The position numbers and the translations under genes are program-made. DNA of 64,000 nt, from assembly GCF_003353065.1 (NCBI RefSeq), contig NZ_CP027806.1, forward strand, positions 2,438,501 through 2,502,500, given 5' to 3'. The DNA comes from Cyclonatronum proteinivorum (GTDB lineage Bacteria > Bacteroidota > Rhodothermia > Balneolales > Cyclonatronaceae). The notes under the pieces were generated by a model that searched no databases, was not told where the DNA came from, and saw only the letters and a program-made list of their open reading frames with translations. Of the stretch, positions 43,208-51,469 are shown in pieces (position 1 is the first letter of the stretch; every line of letters begins with the position of its first letter).

Positions 43208-43876
43208 ATGACCTACCGACGAACAAAAAAAATGGAACAGCGCGTAAAGGACAGGCGACGTGCCATTATTGGTGCGGCTGAACAGCTGTTCGCCGAAAAG
43301 GGCTATGAAGCCACAACCATGCAACATGTAGCCAAAAAGGCCGGGACTTCAATCGGCAATATGTACTTCTACTTTTCCAACAAAGAGGAGCTGATGAAAA
43401 GCATGATTGACGAACTTTGTGATGAAATCTGGCAACTTACCCCCGATTACAGCAGTTTTGATCTGCTTCCTGAAGAAGATCGCAGCACTATCGAGGCGCT
43501 GGATGATTATCTTCGGGTTCACGCTTTTTTTTCGAAAGTATCTTTCGCCCGAAGTCTGCACCGTATTGCACGGCATGCACTGTTCCGGGAACACATTCTG
43601 CGCTTTCTGGAAAGCAAAGTGCGCGAGCGATACAATGAAATCAGTGATTTTTTTGAGGGCCTAGACCGTGAACTTGCCCTTGCCTATCACCTGGGCGGCG
43701 TTGTGAATATGTTTGAACGCATACTAAGCGGTGAGCTTAAACGCACGCCACACGAAGCGGGCCTGTTTCTTGCGAAAAGCAAACTCCACATACGCGCCTT
43801 ACCGCGTGCCGAAGTAACAAGAATCATGGACCGGCTTCAGGAACTCATTCCTAAAATTACCGCTTCTGCTGTCTGA
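43208..43876 (+). CDS. TetR/AcrR-family repressor of the efflux operon
   Basis: The 222 residues start with a basic lead and a TetR helix-turn-helix (AEQLFAEKGYEATTMQHVAK, KKAGTSIGNMYFYF). A helical ligand-binding domain follows to the end. The gene is divergent from tolC-hlyD-permease; the shared gap contains three operators of one pattern, two toward tolC and one toward itself. The ligand is unknown, probably a hydrophobic toxic compound. The acyltransferase gene follows 91 bases later and could be read through. Confidence 0.9.
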   Translation: MTYRRTKKMEQRVKDRRRAIIGAAEQLFAEKGYEATTMQHVAKKAGTSIGNMYFYFSNKEELMKSMIDELCDEIWQLTPDYSSFDLLPEEDRSTIEALDDYLRVHAFFSKVSFARSLHRIARHALFREHILRFLESKVRERYNEISDFFEGLDRELALAYHLGGVVNMFERILSGELKRTPHEAGLFLAKSKLHIRALPRAEVTRIMDRLQELIPKITASAV

Positions 43877-43967
43877 TCTTTTAACCGACTAAGCTCATAA
43901 GAGCTTATCTTGAATCTTTAGATATATCCCTCAGGAATCTTCACCAAATCTTTGTTTATCACTATCC

Positions 43968-44693
43968 ATGCCTCCCACCCCTGCGGATAAAGCTGCTGCA
44001 GCTGCAGCACGTCCCTTCATTGATGCCATCGACAGCCGTATTGTACCGGAATTCTTTTATTATGTGACCCGCTTCCTTGCGCGGCGGACTTTCAGACGGG
44101 TCTGGCTGCAGAACGACTACGGTTCCGGTAAAGCGCTTCAGAACCGCAGCACCCTTTTCATTGGCAATCACAATGCCTGGTGGGATGCCCTTACGCCGCT
44201 GCTGCTGAATCAGAAGCTGCTGCGGCAGACGCCGCGAGCGGTAATGGAGTGGGAACAGGTGGACCGCTACCCTTTTTTCCGGCGCATTGGCTGCTACTCG
44301 ATTGACCGGAAGGATCCGCGCTCAGCGCTTGGTTCGCTGCGCTACGGCATCGACTGGCTCAACAACGGCACAGCCCGAAATCTGTGGCTCTATCCTGAGG
44401 GCAAAATCACGAATCCGGTACTGCCCGACTCCCCGTTCGAGTCAGGTGTAGGATGGATGCTGCCTCAGCTGGATTCGCATGTCGACCTTGTACCCATCAT
44501 TCAGCATCATCACATGATGCATCACCCGAAACCTGACTTATTTCTCTGGCTCGGTACTCCCTTAAAGCCGGACACGCTGGGTTCAAATAAAAAAGAAATC
44601 ACAGCGAGTCTTCAGCGTCACATCACAAGCATGAAACTTACCCTTGCTGAAAAAGCTGCACCCAAGGAACCCGATTTTAGGCGCCTTGTGTAG
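43968..44693 (+). CDS. 1-acyl-glycerol-3-phosphate-type acyltransferase (possible CruD-like carotenoid glycoside acyltransferase)
   Basis: The 241 residues contain the PlsC/LPLAT motifs: NHNAWWD (H-x4-D, His68 and Asp73), a block II strip FRRIGCYSID, YPEGKITNP (block III) and the VPIIQHHH strip. The family transfers acyl chains to glycerol phosphates or other hydroxyls at the membrane. Next to it are a carotenoid hydratase-like gene and a GT2 glycosyltransferase, the set that makes acylated carotenoid glycosides in green sulfur bacteria (CruD acylates the sugar) and in Salinibacter. That role is inferred from context; the motifs alone cannot separate it from lipid synthesis. Confidence 0.85.
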   Translation: MPPTPADKAAAAAARPFIDAIDSRIVPEFFYYVTRFLARRTFRRVWLQNDYGSGKALQNRSTLFIGNHNAWWDALTPLLLNQKLLRQTPRAVMEWEQVDRYPFFRRIGCYSIDRKDPRSALGSLRYGIDWLNNGTARNLWLYPEGKITNPVLPDSPFESGVGWMLPQLDSHVDLVPIIQHHHMMHHPKPDLFLWLGTPLKPDTLGSNKKEITASLQRHITSMKLTLAEKAAPKEPDFRRLV

Positions 44694-44778
44694 CGTAAGC
44701 CTTTTTCTGTCTTGTCTTCGTAAACTTTATGGGTTCATTTTTTTCGAACTAACCAATCGTGACTGAGCTCATTACCAC

Positions 44779-45903
44779 TTAAAGCGTTTTCCAGGTCCAG
44801 CGGTAAAATGTAGGAGAGCGCTGTACCCAGTGCGGTTTTTGGGAATAGCGGTAGCGCATATTTACCAGAGGCCAGTACAGGCTGTTGTGGATGCGTGCCG
44901 GGCGAATGTACTCGCTAATGCCTGTTGCTTTTTCAGCCGAATTTTCGGTCTCTAAATTGAGCAGGCCGTCAGTGAGGAACCGGTAGTAAAACGGGCCGGA
45001 GTCAATGGTGCGGGAATGCTGAAGCATCACTTTAGTACCGTCGGCTGCGGTGAGTTCGATGGTTCGGGCGGATCGCAGCAGAAAGGCATTGCCCGCAAAG
45101 TTTGACAGGCTCCCGCCATCAAAAGCTGTTACAAGTTGATTGTCGGTATCGAGCAGCCATCCTTTGTAAGAAAGCTCGCCCCCGGCGTTCATGAGATAAT
45201 AGACAAGGGTATGTTTTGGGAAATGCAGCCTCCCCCAGTACCAGTCTTCAAACTCCTGCTTCATGGGTTCGCGACCCAGGTTGTGGTCGTGATAGCCGGT
45301 TCCCTTCCATTGTATCAGGCGTTCTCCCTGCAGCGCATCGGTCAGCCGCAGGTCACATTCTACGCGTGCCCGAGGCTGCGTCAGATTCCAGCCATGCCCT
45401 GCTTCACTGTTGAAATCATCGGTTCTCGGAAGGCTTCCGAACAAATCCCGTGGCGGCACATCGGCAACAAAAAAAAGCGTACCCTGCAGTGTATCTCCCG
45501 AGGGAAGGGCTTCATTCAGTCGGAGTTCATGGTGCAGCTCATGTCCCCTTTTGGTAAGAAACAGCTCATTTTTCCCGATGGATATTCGGAGAAATGTTCC
45601 AATATTTTCATCATCTGAAATCACAACCTCATCCGGCTGATATTCACTCATGCTGTAAAAAACGAGCTTTCCTTTATGATAGAGCGAAAGGGTGATGGCC
45701 GGATGTTTCCATGGAAGGGCTTCGGGATCACCGGCCTCCCAGGCTTTATTATAGCGGGGTGAGAACGGGCAGCCGTCATAAAAAATCCCAACAAAATGCC
45801 ACTCATCTGAAGCATCAGCGGCATCGAAGTACCACCACTCATAGCTTCCCGGCTCGGTTTTATCGGCCGGCAAATCAAATTTAAAATCGGATGTTATTTT
45901 CAT
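44779..45903 (-). CDS. crtC: Carotenoid 1,2-hydratase (CrtC-like)
   Basis: The 374 residues match hydroxyneurosporene synthase/CrtC: PGSYEWWYFDAADASDEWHF at the N terminus, GHGWNLTQPRARVECDLRL, GTGYHDHNLGREPM and DWYWGRLHFPKHTLVYYLMN. CrtC adds water to the 1,2 double bond of acyclic carotenoid ends, making the tertiary hydroxyl that is later glycosylated. The family also contains plain lipocalin-like hydrolases, but the neighbouring GT2 and acyltransferase favour a carotenoid role. The C-terminal part (about 250-374) is less conserved. It diverges from the GT2 gene by 128 bases. Confidence 0.8.
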   Translation of the reverse strand: MKITSDFKFDLPADKTEPGSYEWWYFDAADASDEWHFVGIFYDGCPFSPRYNKAWEAGDPEALPWKHPAITLSLYHKGKLVFYSMSEYQPDEVVISDDENIGTFLRISIGKNELFLTKRGHELHHELRLNEALPSGDTLQGTLFFVADVPPRDLFGSLPRTDDFNSEAGHGWNLTQPRARVECDLRLTDALQGERLIQWKGTGYHDHNLGREPMKQEFEDWYWGRLHFPKHTLVYYLMNAGGELSYKGWLLDTDNQLVTAFDGGSLSNFAGNAFLLRSARTIELTAADGTKVMLQHSRTIDSGPFYYRFLTDGLLNLETENSAEKATGISEYIRPARIHNSLYWPLVNMRYRYSQKPHWVQRSPTFYRWTWKTL

Positions 45904-46031
45904 AGGCCTTAATTTAGCACTGCCTTAGGCTCCGATGCAAAACAGATAATGGCGCCCAAATACTTCTTTAAAGCGCTGTTTATGCGGTATTAAGCTGATA
46001 TGCATCATCCTTATTCATTCATATTTCCTGC

Positions 46032-47216
46032 ATGATTTTCCTCGAAGGAGCACTCCTGACCGGACTCTTTTTCCTGCTGTTCATCACTTTTGTTTTAGTC
46101 CGAAACCGCTTCCAGTTCAAAGGCATTGCTGATTCGGATCGCTCCGAAGATTCCGAACTTAGCGTTGCTATTTGCATCCCGGCGCGTAACGAAGAAAAGG
46201 TTATACGCGCCTGTCTTGATCTGGCACTTAGTCAGAATTACCGCAATACACAGGTGTATGTGTTAGATGACCGCTCAACCGACCGCACGCCACAAATTTT
46301 AGAAGAATTCCAGGCACGTTACCCTGATACCCTGACCATCGTGCGCGGGAAACAGCGGCCCGAAGGATGGCTTGGCAAGCCTTACGCCTGCCATCAGCTG
46401 AGTGAAGTTGCCCGCGAAGACATTTTGATTTTTGTGGATGCAGACACCTGGATGCAGCCCGAGGTTGTAAGTCGGGTTGTAGGCGCATTCAACCGGAACA
46501 ACATCGATTTCATCACTATTTGGCCGGAACAGCGACTGTACACGTTTTGGGAAAAGGTTGTAGTGCCGCTCGTGTATTATGCCCTGCTTGGCCTGCTGCC
46601 GGTTGCCTACACCGAAAGAAAGCCCCGCTGGATGCCCGCCTACTTTCATGAAAAATACCGAAGCCTTTTCGCTGCTGCCTGCGGGCAGTTCATGGCATTC
46701 CGGGCAGAAACGTACCGTCAGATTGATGGTCATGAAGCTGTAAAGAACCATATTGTTGAAGATGTGATGCTGGCCCGCGAAGTAATCGATCATGGTTTTC
46801 GCATGCGCATGTTACACGGCCGCGACGCTTTTTTTTGCAGGATGTACACCTCCGAGCGCGGCATGTTCGAAGGATTCCGGAAAAATTTTCTGGCGGGTTT
46901 CGATTACAATATTCCCCTTTTTGTGGTCATGGCCGTGATGCATTTCGTGAGCTTCCTGTTGCCGCTGCTGGTGCTGGCCGCGGCGATTTTTCTACCTGTC
47001 TCAGGCACAGCGGTCGGTATTTCCGCAGTCATGGTGCTGCTTTTTACCCTGCACCGAATTATGCTTGCCTCATGGATGCGCTGGGAGAGTTCATACGCCT
47101 TTTTGCACGTGTTTGGAGTCGGCTGGTTCCAGCGGTTGGGCCTGATAACCCTCACTGACTATCTGATGGGCCGAAGCATCAGCTGGAAAGGAGATGACAT
47201 CCGGCATCCCAAATAA
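46032..47216 (+). CDS. Family 2 glycosyltransferase, possible CruC-like carotenoid glycosyltransferase
   Basis: The 394 residues have an N-terminal membrane helix (about 4-25), a GT-A domain with ICIPARNEE, DDRSTDRT (Asp79/80), the metal-binding FVDADTWM (Asp136/138) and IVEDVMLAREV, then three or four C-terminal helices (about 290-370). The layout fits membrane GT2 enzymes such as CruC, which glycosylates 1-hydroxylated carotenoids. The divergent crtC and the nearby acyltransferase support that substrate. A hopanoid or glycolipid target is the main alternative. Confidence 0.85.
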   Translation: MIFLEGALLTGLFFLLFITFVLVRNRFQFKGIADSDRSEDSELSVAICIPARNEEKVIRACLDLALSQNYRNTQVYVLDDRSTDRTPQILEEFQARYPDTLTIVRGKQRPEGWLGKPYACHQLSEVAREDILIFVDADTWMQPEVVSRVVGAFNRNNIDFITIWPEQRLYTFWEKVVVPLVYYALLGLLPVAYTERKPRWMPAYFHEKYRSLFAAACGQFMAFRAETYRQIDGHEAVKNHIVEDVMLAREVIDHGFRMRMLHGRDAFFCRMYTSERGMFEGFRKNFLAGFDYNIPLFVVMAVMHFVSFLLPLLVLAAAIFLPVSGTAVGISAVMVLLFTLHRIMLASWMRWESSYAFLHVFGVGWFQRLGLITLTDYLMGRSISWKGDDIRHPK

Positions 47217-47400
47217 GTGCGGGGATAAAAATGGTGCCGGACCTGAGTACCTGTAAGGCCGGACCCAAAACCTGCGCAAACCGAGGCGGAGCGCTTTGGA
47301 GGCGGAGTCGAAAGATCTGGTGATGGGGTTTGGGAGGTTGGTTCGGACGCTCAATTAAAATGTACTGTACTATGTTCAATCCGGAAACCAAAACCCCCAC

Positions 47401-47605
47401 GGCGTCATCCCGGAAACGCACACTTAGGTGCATGATTATAAACGCTATAGCTCAACGGCGTTATCCGGGATCTACCAGCTTCGGCCTGCGACCATGCCGA
47501 TTGCAGGCCTTCAAAATCGAATGCACACATTTCAGGACGAGCCTACAAAACCCGCTATAACAACGCGCCGGCGCCCGCTTGGTAGATCCCGGATAATGCT
47601 GCACA
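47401..47605 (+). repeat. Dispersed repeat (family R4), full copy
   Basis: GGCGTCATCCCGGAAACGC, ACTTAGGTGCATGATTATAA, GCTATAGCTCAACGGCGTTA, TCCGGGATCTACCAGCTTCG and GCTTGGTAGATCCCGGATAA. The two TCTACCA/TGGTAGA ends are inverted. It matches 53638-53757 in the same direction and 30150-30365 inverted. Confidence 0.85.
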
Positions 47606-47705
47606 TCTCTTCGAGATGGTAAAAAAACGCCGAATGGCAGCATTTCCGGGATGACAGCCTCGGAGGTTGGTAGGAGGTGCTTCCGTTCTAAAAAGTGTCA
47701 TTTCG

Positions 47706-47733
47706 GTAAAGACGCAAAATCCTGCGTCTCTAC
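47706..47733. repeat. Dispersed hairpin GTAAAGACGCA...TGCGTCTCTAC, copy 3
   Basis: It matches the hairpins at 14250-14277 and 30026-30053 with a few differences, and lies in an inverted R6 copy spanning about 47680-47870, which includes CTCATGTGAGAGATCCCC. A further, hairpin-less R6 fragment follows at about 48060-48170. Confidence 0.7.
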
Positions 47734-47904
47734 GATGTTTCGAAACCAAAACCAAAAACCGCGTGATCTCGAACGCCGGGGCATGACGACAGCGAAACCA
47801 AAGCCACGGCAACCCGACTTGCCCCGGCAGCACATCGAAGCCTCATGTGAGAGATCCCCTGCGGCTGTTCGGCCCCGATAGGGATCAACGCTGCGGAGCC
47901 CCAC

Positions 47905-47995
47905 CACCACCAGATCCTTCGACTCCGCTGCGTTCCGCTCAGGATGACAGCGACGCCTCCCATCAAGCGGCGCGGCAAGCCGCGCTGGGGGTTGT
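47905..47995. repeat. Palindromic composite repeat (family R5), half copy
   Basis: GATCCTTCGACTCCGCTGCG, TTCCGCTCAGGATGACAG and GGCGCGGCAAGCCGCGC are present; the inverted second arm is missing. Confidence 0.7.
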
Positions 47996-48212
47996 TGTGG
48001 AGCGGTGCTTTCGGGCTACAAAGGTGTCGCTCCTGCCGGAGCTAGTTCGAAATCAAAAAAAAACCGCGTGATCTCGAACGCCGGGGCATGACAACACCGA
48101 AACCAAAGCCACGGCAACCCAACCTGTATCGACAGCACATCGAAGCCTCATGTGAGAGATCCCCTGCGGTTGTTCTGCCCCGACAGGAATAAACGCTGCG
48201 GAGCCCTGCACC

Positions 48213-48362
48213 ACGGGATCCTTCGACTCCGCTGCGCTCCGCTCAGGATGACAGCGCCGCCTCCCATCAAACGGCGCGGCAAGCCGCGCCGGGGGTTCGG
48301 GAAAATGCCCCTGTCATTCTGAGCGGAGCCGGAGCGCAGCGAAGGCGGAGTCGAAAGATCTG
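48213..48362. repeat. Palindromic composite repeat (family R5), copy 3
   Basis: GGATCCTTCGACTCCGCTGC and TCTGAGCGGAGCCGGAGCGC...GGAGTCGAAAGATCT face each other around GGCGCGGCAAGCCGCGCC. The region 47217-48546 between the glycosyltransferase and xerC therefore consists mainly of repeats; the short open frames in it are not genes. Confidence 0.8.
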
Positions 48363-48546
48363 GCATTCAGGACTGGTAGGCTGATTCCCATAAATCCTGT
48401 CAATCCCATAATCCATAAAATCCTGTCCAAACCACAGTCAGGCGGGCAAAGCCCATCCGCGGTCCGCGGTCCGCAGTCCATTACCTGCGATACTCCTCCC
48501 TTTGCTGTATATTATTCCAAAAGCCAACCCAATTCCCAGCCCTGCC

Positions 48547-49458
48547 ATGCTCGATTCTGTCATTTCGCGATTCGTCAGCTATTTAAAGGTTGAGCGCAAT
48601 GCTTCGCCGCATACGATTACTTCCTACAAAAAAGATCTCGACAGCTTCGCCCTTTTCTTAGCCGCGTATGACGCGCAGGGTCGCGAGAATCCCGACGCCA
48701 TTACCCGCTTTCACATTCGCGCATGGATGGGCAAGCTAAGCGACGACGGCCTCAGCCGCTCCTCCATTGCCCGGAAGGTTTCCTGCCTCAAATCCTTTTT
48801 CAAATACACGCTTGCGCGCGGCTATACCACCCAAAATCCGGCTGAGCTCGTATCCATCCCAAGGACAGAAAAAAAACTACCGGTAAACCTGCAACAGGAT
48901 GAAGCGCTTGAAATGCTGACCGACTTCCCCGTCGAAACCGACTGGGACGCACAGGATAAGGCCATATTGGAACTGTTGTATGCCACCGGCATCCGGCTGG
49001 CAGAGCTGATTTCTATAGATGTTCGGGATGTGCAGACCGGATCGCATTTGCTGCGGCTGATGGGCAAAGGGGCGCGTGAACGCATTGTGCCGTACGGCGA
49101 ACACGCGAAAGCGGCCCTCGACGACTGGCTCAGCCGCCGCAGCCGCTGTGCTGATCCGGAAGCACCGGAAGAAGACCGACGCGCACTTTTTCTCAGCAAG
49201 TCAGGCCGCCGCATCTACCCCGTTGCCGTGCAGCGGATGGTGAAAAAACACATCGCACGCGTTAGCGAAATCAGCAAAAAATCACCGCACGTGCTGCGCC
49301 ACAGTTTCGCTACCCATTTGCTGGGTCAGGGCGCCGACATCCGGGTGATCAAAGAACTTTTGGGTCATGCAGCGCTCACCTCCACCCAAATCTACACGCA
49401 AACGAGCATTGATCACCTCAAAAAAGTGCATGAAAAAGCGCACCCAAGAGGCAATTAA
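48547..49458 (+). CDS. xerC: Tyrosine recombinase XerC/D
   Basis: The 303 residues start at the ATG at 48547 (MLDSVISRFVSYLKVERNAS); an upstream ATG would add 15 residues that do not fit the family. There is a SAM-like N-terminal core-binding domain (about 1-95) and a catalytic domain with Arg150 (ATGIRLAEL), His248 and Arg251 (HVLRHSFATHLL), His274 (LGHAALTS) and Tyr283 (IYTQTS). Its normal job is resolution of chromosome dimers at dif. It is followed by the ribosome hibernation gene, a common pair in Bacteroidota, so it is the housekeeping XerC rather than a phage integrase. Confidence 0.93.
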   Translation: MLDSVISRFVSYLKVERNASPHTITSYKKDLDSFALFLAAYDAQGRENPDAITRFHIRAWMGKLSDDGLSRSSIARKVSCLKSFFKYTLARGYTTQNPAELVSIPRTEKKLPVNLQQDEALEMLTDFPVETDWDAQDKAILELLYATGIRLAELISIDVRDVQTGSHLLRLMGKGARERIVPYGEHAKAALDDWLSRRSRCADPEAPEEDRRALFLSKSGRRIYPVAVQRMVKKHIARVSEISKKSPHVLRHSFATHLLGQGADIRVIKELLGHAALTSTQIYTQTSIDHLKKVHEKAHPRGN

Positions 49459-49582
49459 AATGTTATATTACTATTCAAAACTAACCATTGTTCAACTCAG
49501 GACTGACCGGATTCACCGGTAAAATGCCGGCCCGGAAGTCTGATTTTCACATACAACCGTAACCCAATTCAGAAGGATTACA

Positions 49583-49876
49583 ATGAATACTTCATTCACC
49601 GCACGACATTTCGAAGCAAGCAAAAGGCTGCACAATTATTCGGTAGAAGCGGTTCAGAAACTGACCAAATTTTATGACGGAATACTCGACTGTGACATCA
49701 TCGTGCAACCCACACAGGATCACGACGAACCCCAATCAGCTGAACTTACGGTTAAAGTTAAAGGGGATTTACTTCAGGCCAGCGAAAAGGCCGCTACCTA
49801 CGAGCAGGCTTTGGGTAAAGCCATCGACAACATGACGCGTCAGCTCCGCAAATACAAGGACAAGCGGTCGAAGTAA
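49583..49876 (+). CDS. hpf: Ribosome hibernation-promoting factor, short form
   Basis: The 97 residues (MNTSFTARHFEASKRLHNYS, YDGILDCDIIVQPTQ, ASEKAATYEQALGKAIDNMT, QLRKYKDKRSK) match HPF/YfiA over the full length of the short form, without the C-terminal dimerisation domain of long HPF. It binds the 30S decoding region and stores ribosomes inactive in starvation. It follows xerC by 124 bases. Confidence 0.92.
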   Translation: MNTSFTARHFEASKRLHNYSVEAVQKLTKFYDGILDCDIIVQPTQDHDEPQSAELTVKVKGDLLQASEKAATYEQALGKAIDNMTRQLRKYKDKRSK

Positions 49877-49979
49877 CATCACCTATTGTTCGGCCGCCCG
49901 CTTGTTTCCGGTGCTGAAGCTTATCCAATAGCCGAAGCCCTCCTGAAATTCCGGCAGCCGGCAAATCAATGCAAACAAA

Positions 49980-50208
49980 TCCCGCATTATTCACCAAGAA
50001 ATTTTCTCGCTGGCAAGGCGAAGCTAAAAACTCAGCGGAAGGGTACCTAAGTACCCTGAGCATGAGTTTTTAGCTTCAACGCCGCCAGCGGGGAAATTTC
50101 GCAGTCTTAACACCACACACAGATTAAGGCTAACGGTGTTTATTCGCTAAGACAAATTTAAACTGCCATTTAGCTAATAATTTTTGTTTAATTGTGAATA
50201 ATGCGGGA
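49980..50208. mobile_element. MITE-like element, 229 bp, with 15-bp terminal inverted repeats
   Basis: TCCCGCATTATTCAC at 49980-49994 is the exact inverse of GTGAATAATGCGGGA at 50194-50208. Inside, GAAGCTAAAAACTCA and TGAGTTTTTAGCTTC flank a GGGTACCTAAGTACCC core, so most of the left 110 bases fold into one long hairpin. It encodes nothing. A partial copy is at 22210-22263. It fills most of the gap between hpf and hprK. A non-autonomous derivative of some IS is likely; the parent is not in the window. Confidence 0.75.
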
Positions 50209-50335
50209 CAGAACTGCGGGCAGATGTGGCAATAGCTTCATCTGCCCGCTTTGTTTCAGGCTAACGTTCGCATTTTTTTTCCTGCAACCCCGCCTTCTGA
50301 TTCTCCCTCCCCCTTACTTTTGACCTTCCCGCTCT

Positions 50336-51367
50336 ATGCCCTTTGGCAGCAATCCCATCGTCCCCAAAACACGGCGTATTTCCGTCGAATATCTGGTCTC
50401 GCAGCTTCGCGAAAAAATCCGGCTGCAGGTTCAGGCCTGCGCCTCGGCAGCGGCCTGTATGCAGCGCTACCTCACGGAAGCCGACCTGCACCGCCCCGGA
50501 CTCGCCCTTACCGGCTACACACACCTGTTTGCCTGGAAACGGGTTCAGATTCTGGGTAATACCGAATGTGAGTATCTCGAAAACCTCGACGCATCAGCAC
50601 GGCTTACCGCTTTCGGCAACCTCACACAGTTTGAAATTCCGGTGATGTTTGTTACGCACGGCAACGAACTCCCGCCCGAGCTCCTCCAAATGGCAGAAGA
50701 CGCCGGCATCCCCGTGTTTACGACGCACACGGAAACCGTCAAATTCATGTACCTGCTGCGGGATTTTCTCGAAGATCAGTTCGCCCTGCAAACCATCGTG
50801 CACGGCGCCATGGTTGATGTGTACGGCATTGGCATCCTGATTACCGGCAAAGCGGGCATCGGAAAAAGCGAAGTCGCGCTCGACCTTGTAGAGCGTGGTC
50901 ACCGGCTCGTAGCCGACGATGTGGTCACCCTCACCAAAAAAAACAACGTCCTCATGTCGGCGGCGACCGACATCAACAAGCACTTTATGGAAGTCCGCGG
51001 CCTTGGCATCATCGATATCATGAGCATGTTCGGCATACGCGCCGTGCGCTATCAGAAGCGCCTCGAAGTACTGCTCGAGCTCTACCTGTGGGATGAGCTC
51101 ACCGAAGTGGACCGCACCGGACTCGAGCGCAAGCGGGAAGCCATACTCGATGTGGAAGTGCCCGTCATTCAGCTACCCATCACGCCCGGCAAGAACATCA
51201 CAGTAATCGCGGAAGTCATTGCCATGAACTACCTGCTCAACAACTACGGCTACGACGCCGCACGCGCATTTCAGGAGCGTATCAAAACCCGCATCGCCCA
51301 AAAACAGCGCACCGGACAAACCGGACCCAACCGCGCCGTCAATTATTTTGAAGGTGATATCGAGTAA
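50336..51367 (+). CDS. hprK: HPr kinase/phosphorylase
   Basis: The 343 residues have the N-terminal Hpr_K_N domain (ISVEYLVSQLREKIRLQV, ENLDASARLTAFGN) and the C-terminal kinase domain with HGAMVDVYG, P-loop GKAGIGKS (171-178), the DD in HRLVADDVV and the signature EVRGLGIIDI. It phosphorylates and dephosphorylates Ser46 of HPr, linking metabolism to regulation. No PTS gene is adjacent. Homologues in this phylum are often found with hibernation factor and XerC, as here. Confidence 0.95.
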   Translation: MPFGSNPIVPKTRRISVEYLVSQLREKIRLQVQACASAAACMQRYLTEADLHRPGLALTGYTHLFAWKRVQILGNTECEYLENLDASARLTAFGNLTQFEIPVMFVTHGNELPPELLQMAEDAGIPVFTTHTETVKFMYLLRDFLEDQFALQTIVHGAMVDVYGIGILITGKAGIGKSEVALDLVERGHRLVADDVVTLTKKNNVLMSAATDINKHFMEVRGLGIIDIMSMFGIRAVRYQKRLEVLLELYLWDELTEVDRTGLERKREAILDVEVPVIQLPITPGKNITVIAEVIAMNYLLNNYGYDAARAFQERIKTRIAQKQRTGQTGPNRAVNYFEGDIE

Positions 51368-51469
51368 CACACTCCCACTATACCGACAGCATTGGGGGTG
51401 TGATTAAGCGCAAATTTTGTTGTATTATCTGCGGTCAACCTCAATCCGCTCACCCAACAACATCCCCTT

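Noticed and set aside
49877-50335. tRNA-like folding between hpf and hprK
   Set aside because: The hairpins belong to the MITE-like element; no cloverleaf or TTCGA loop in the right place.
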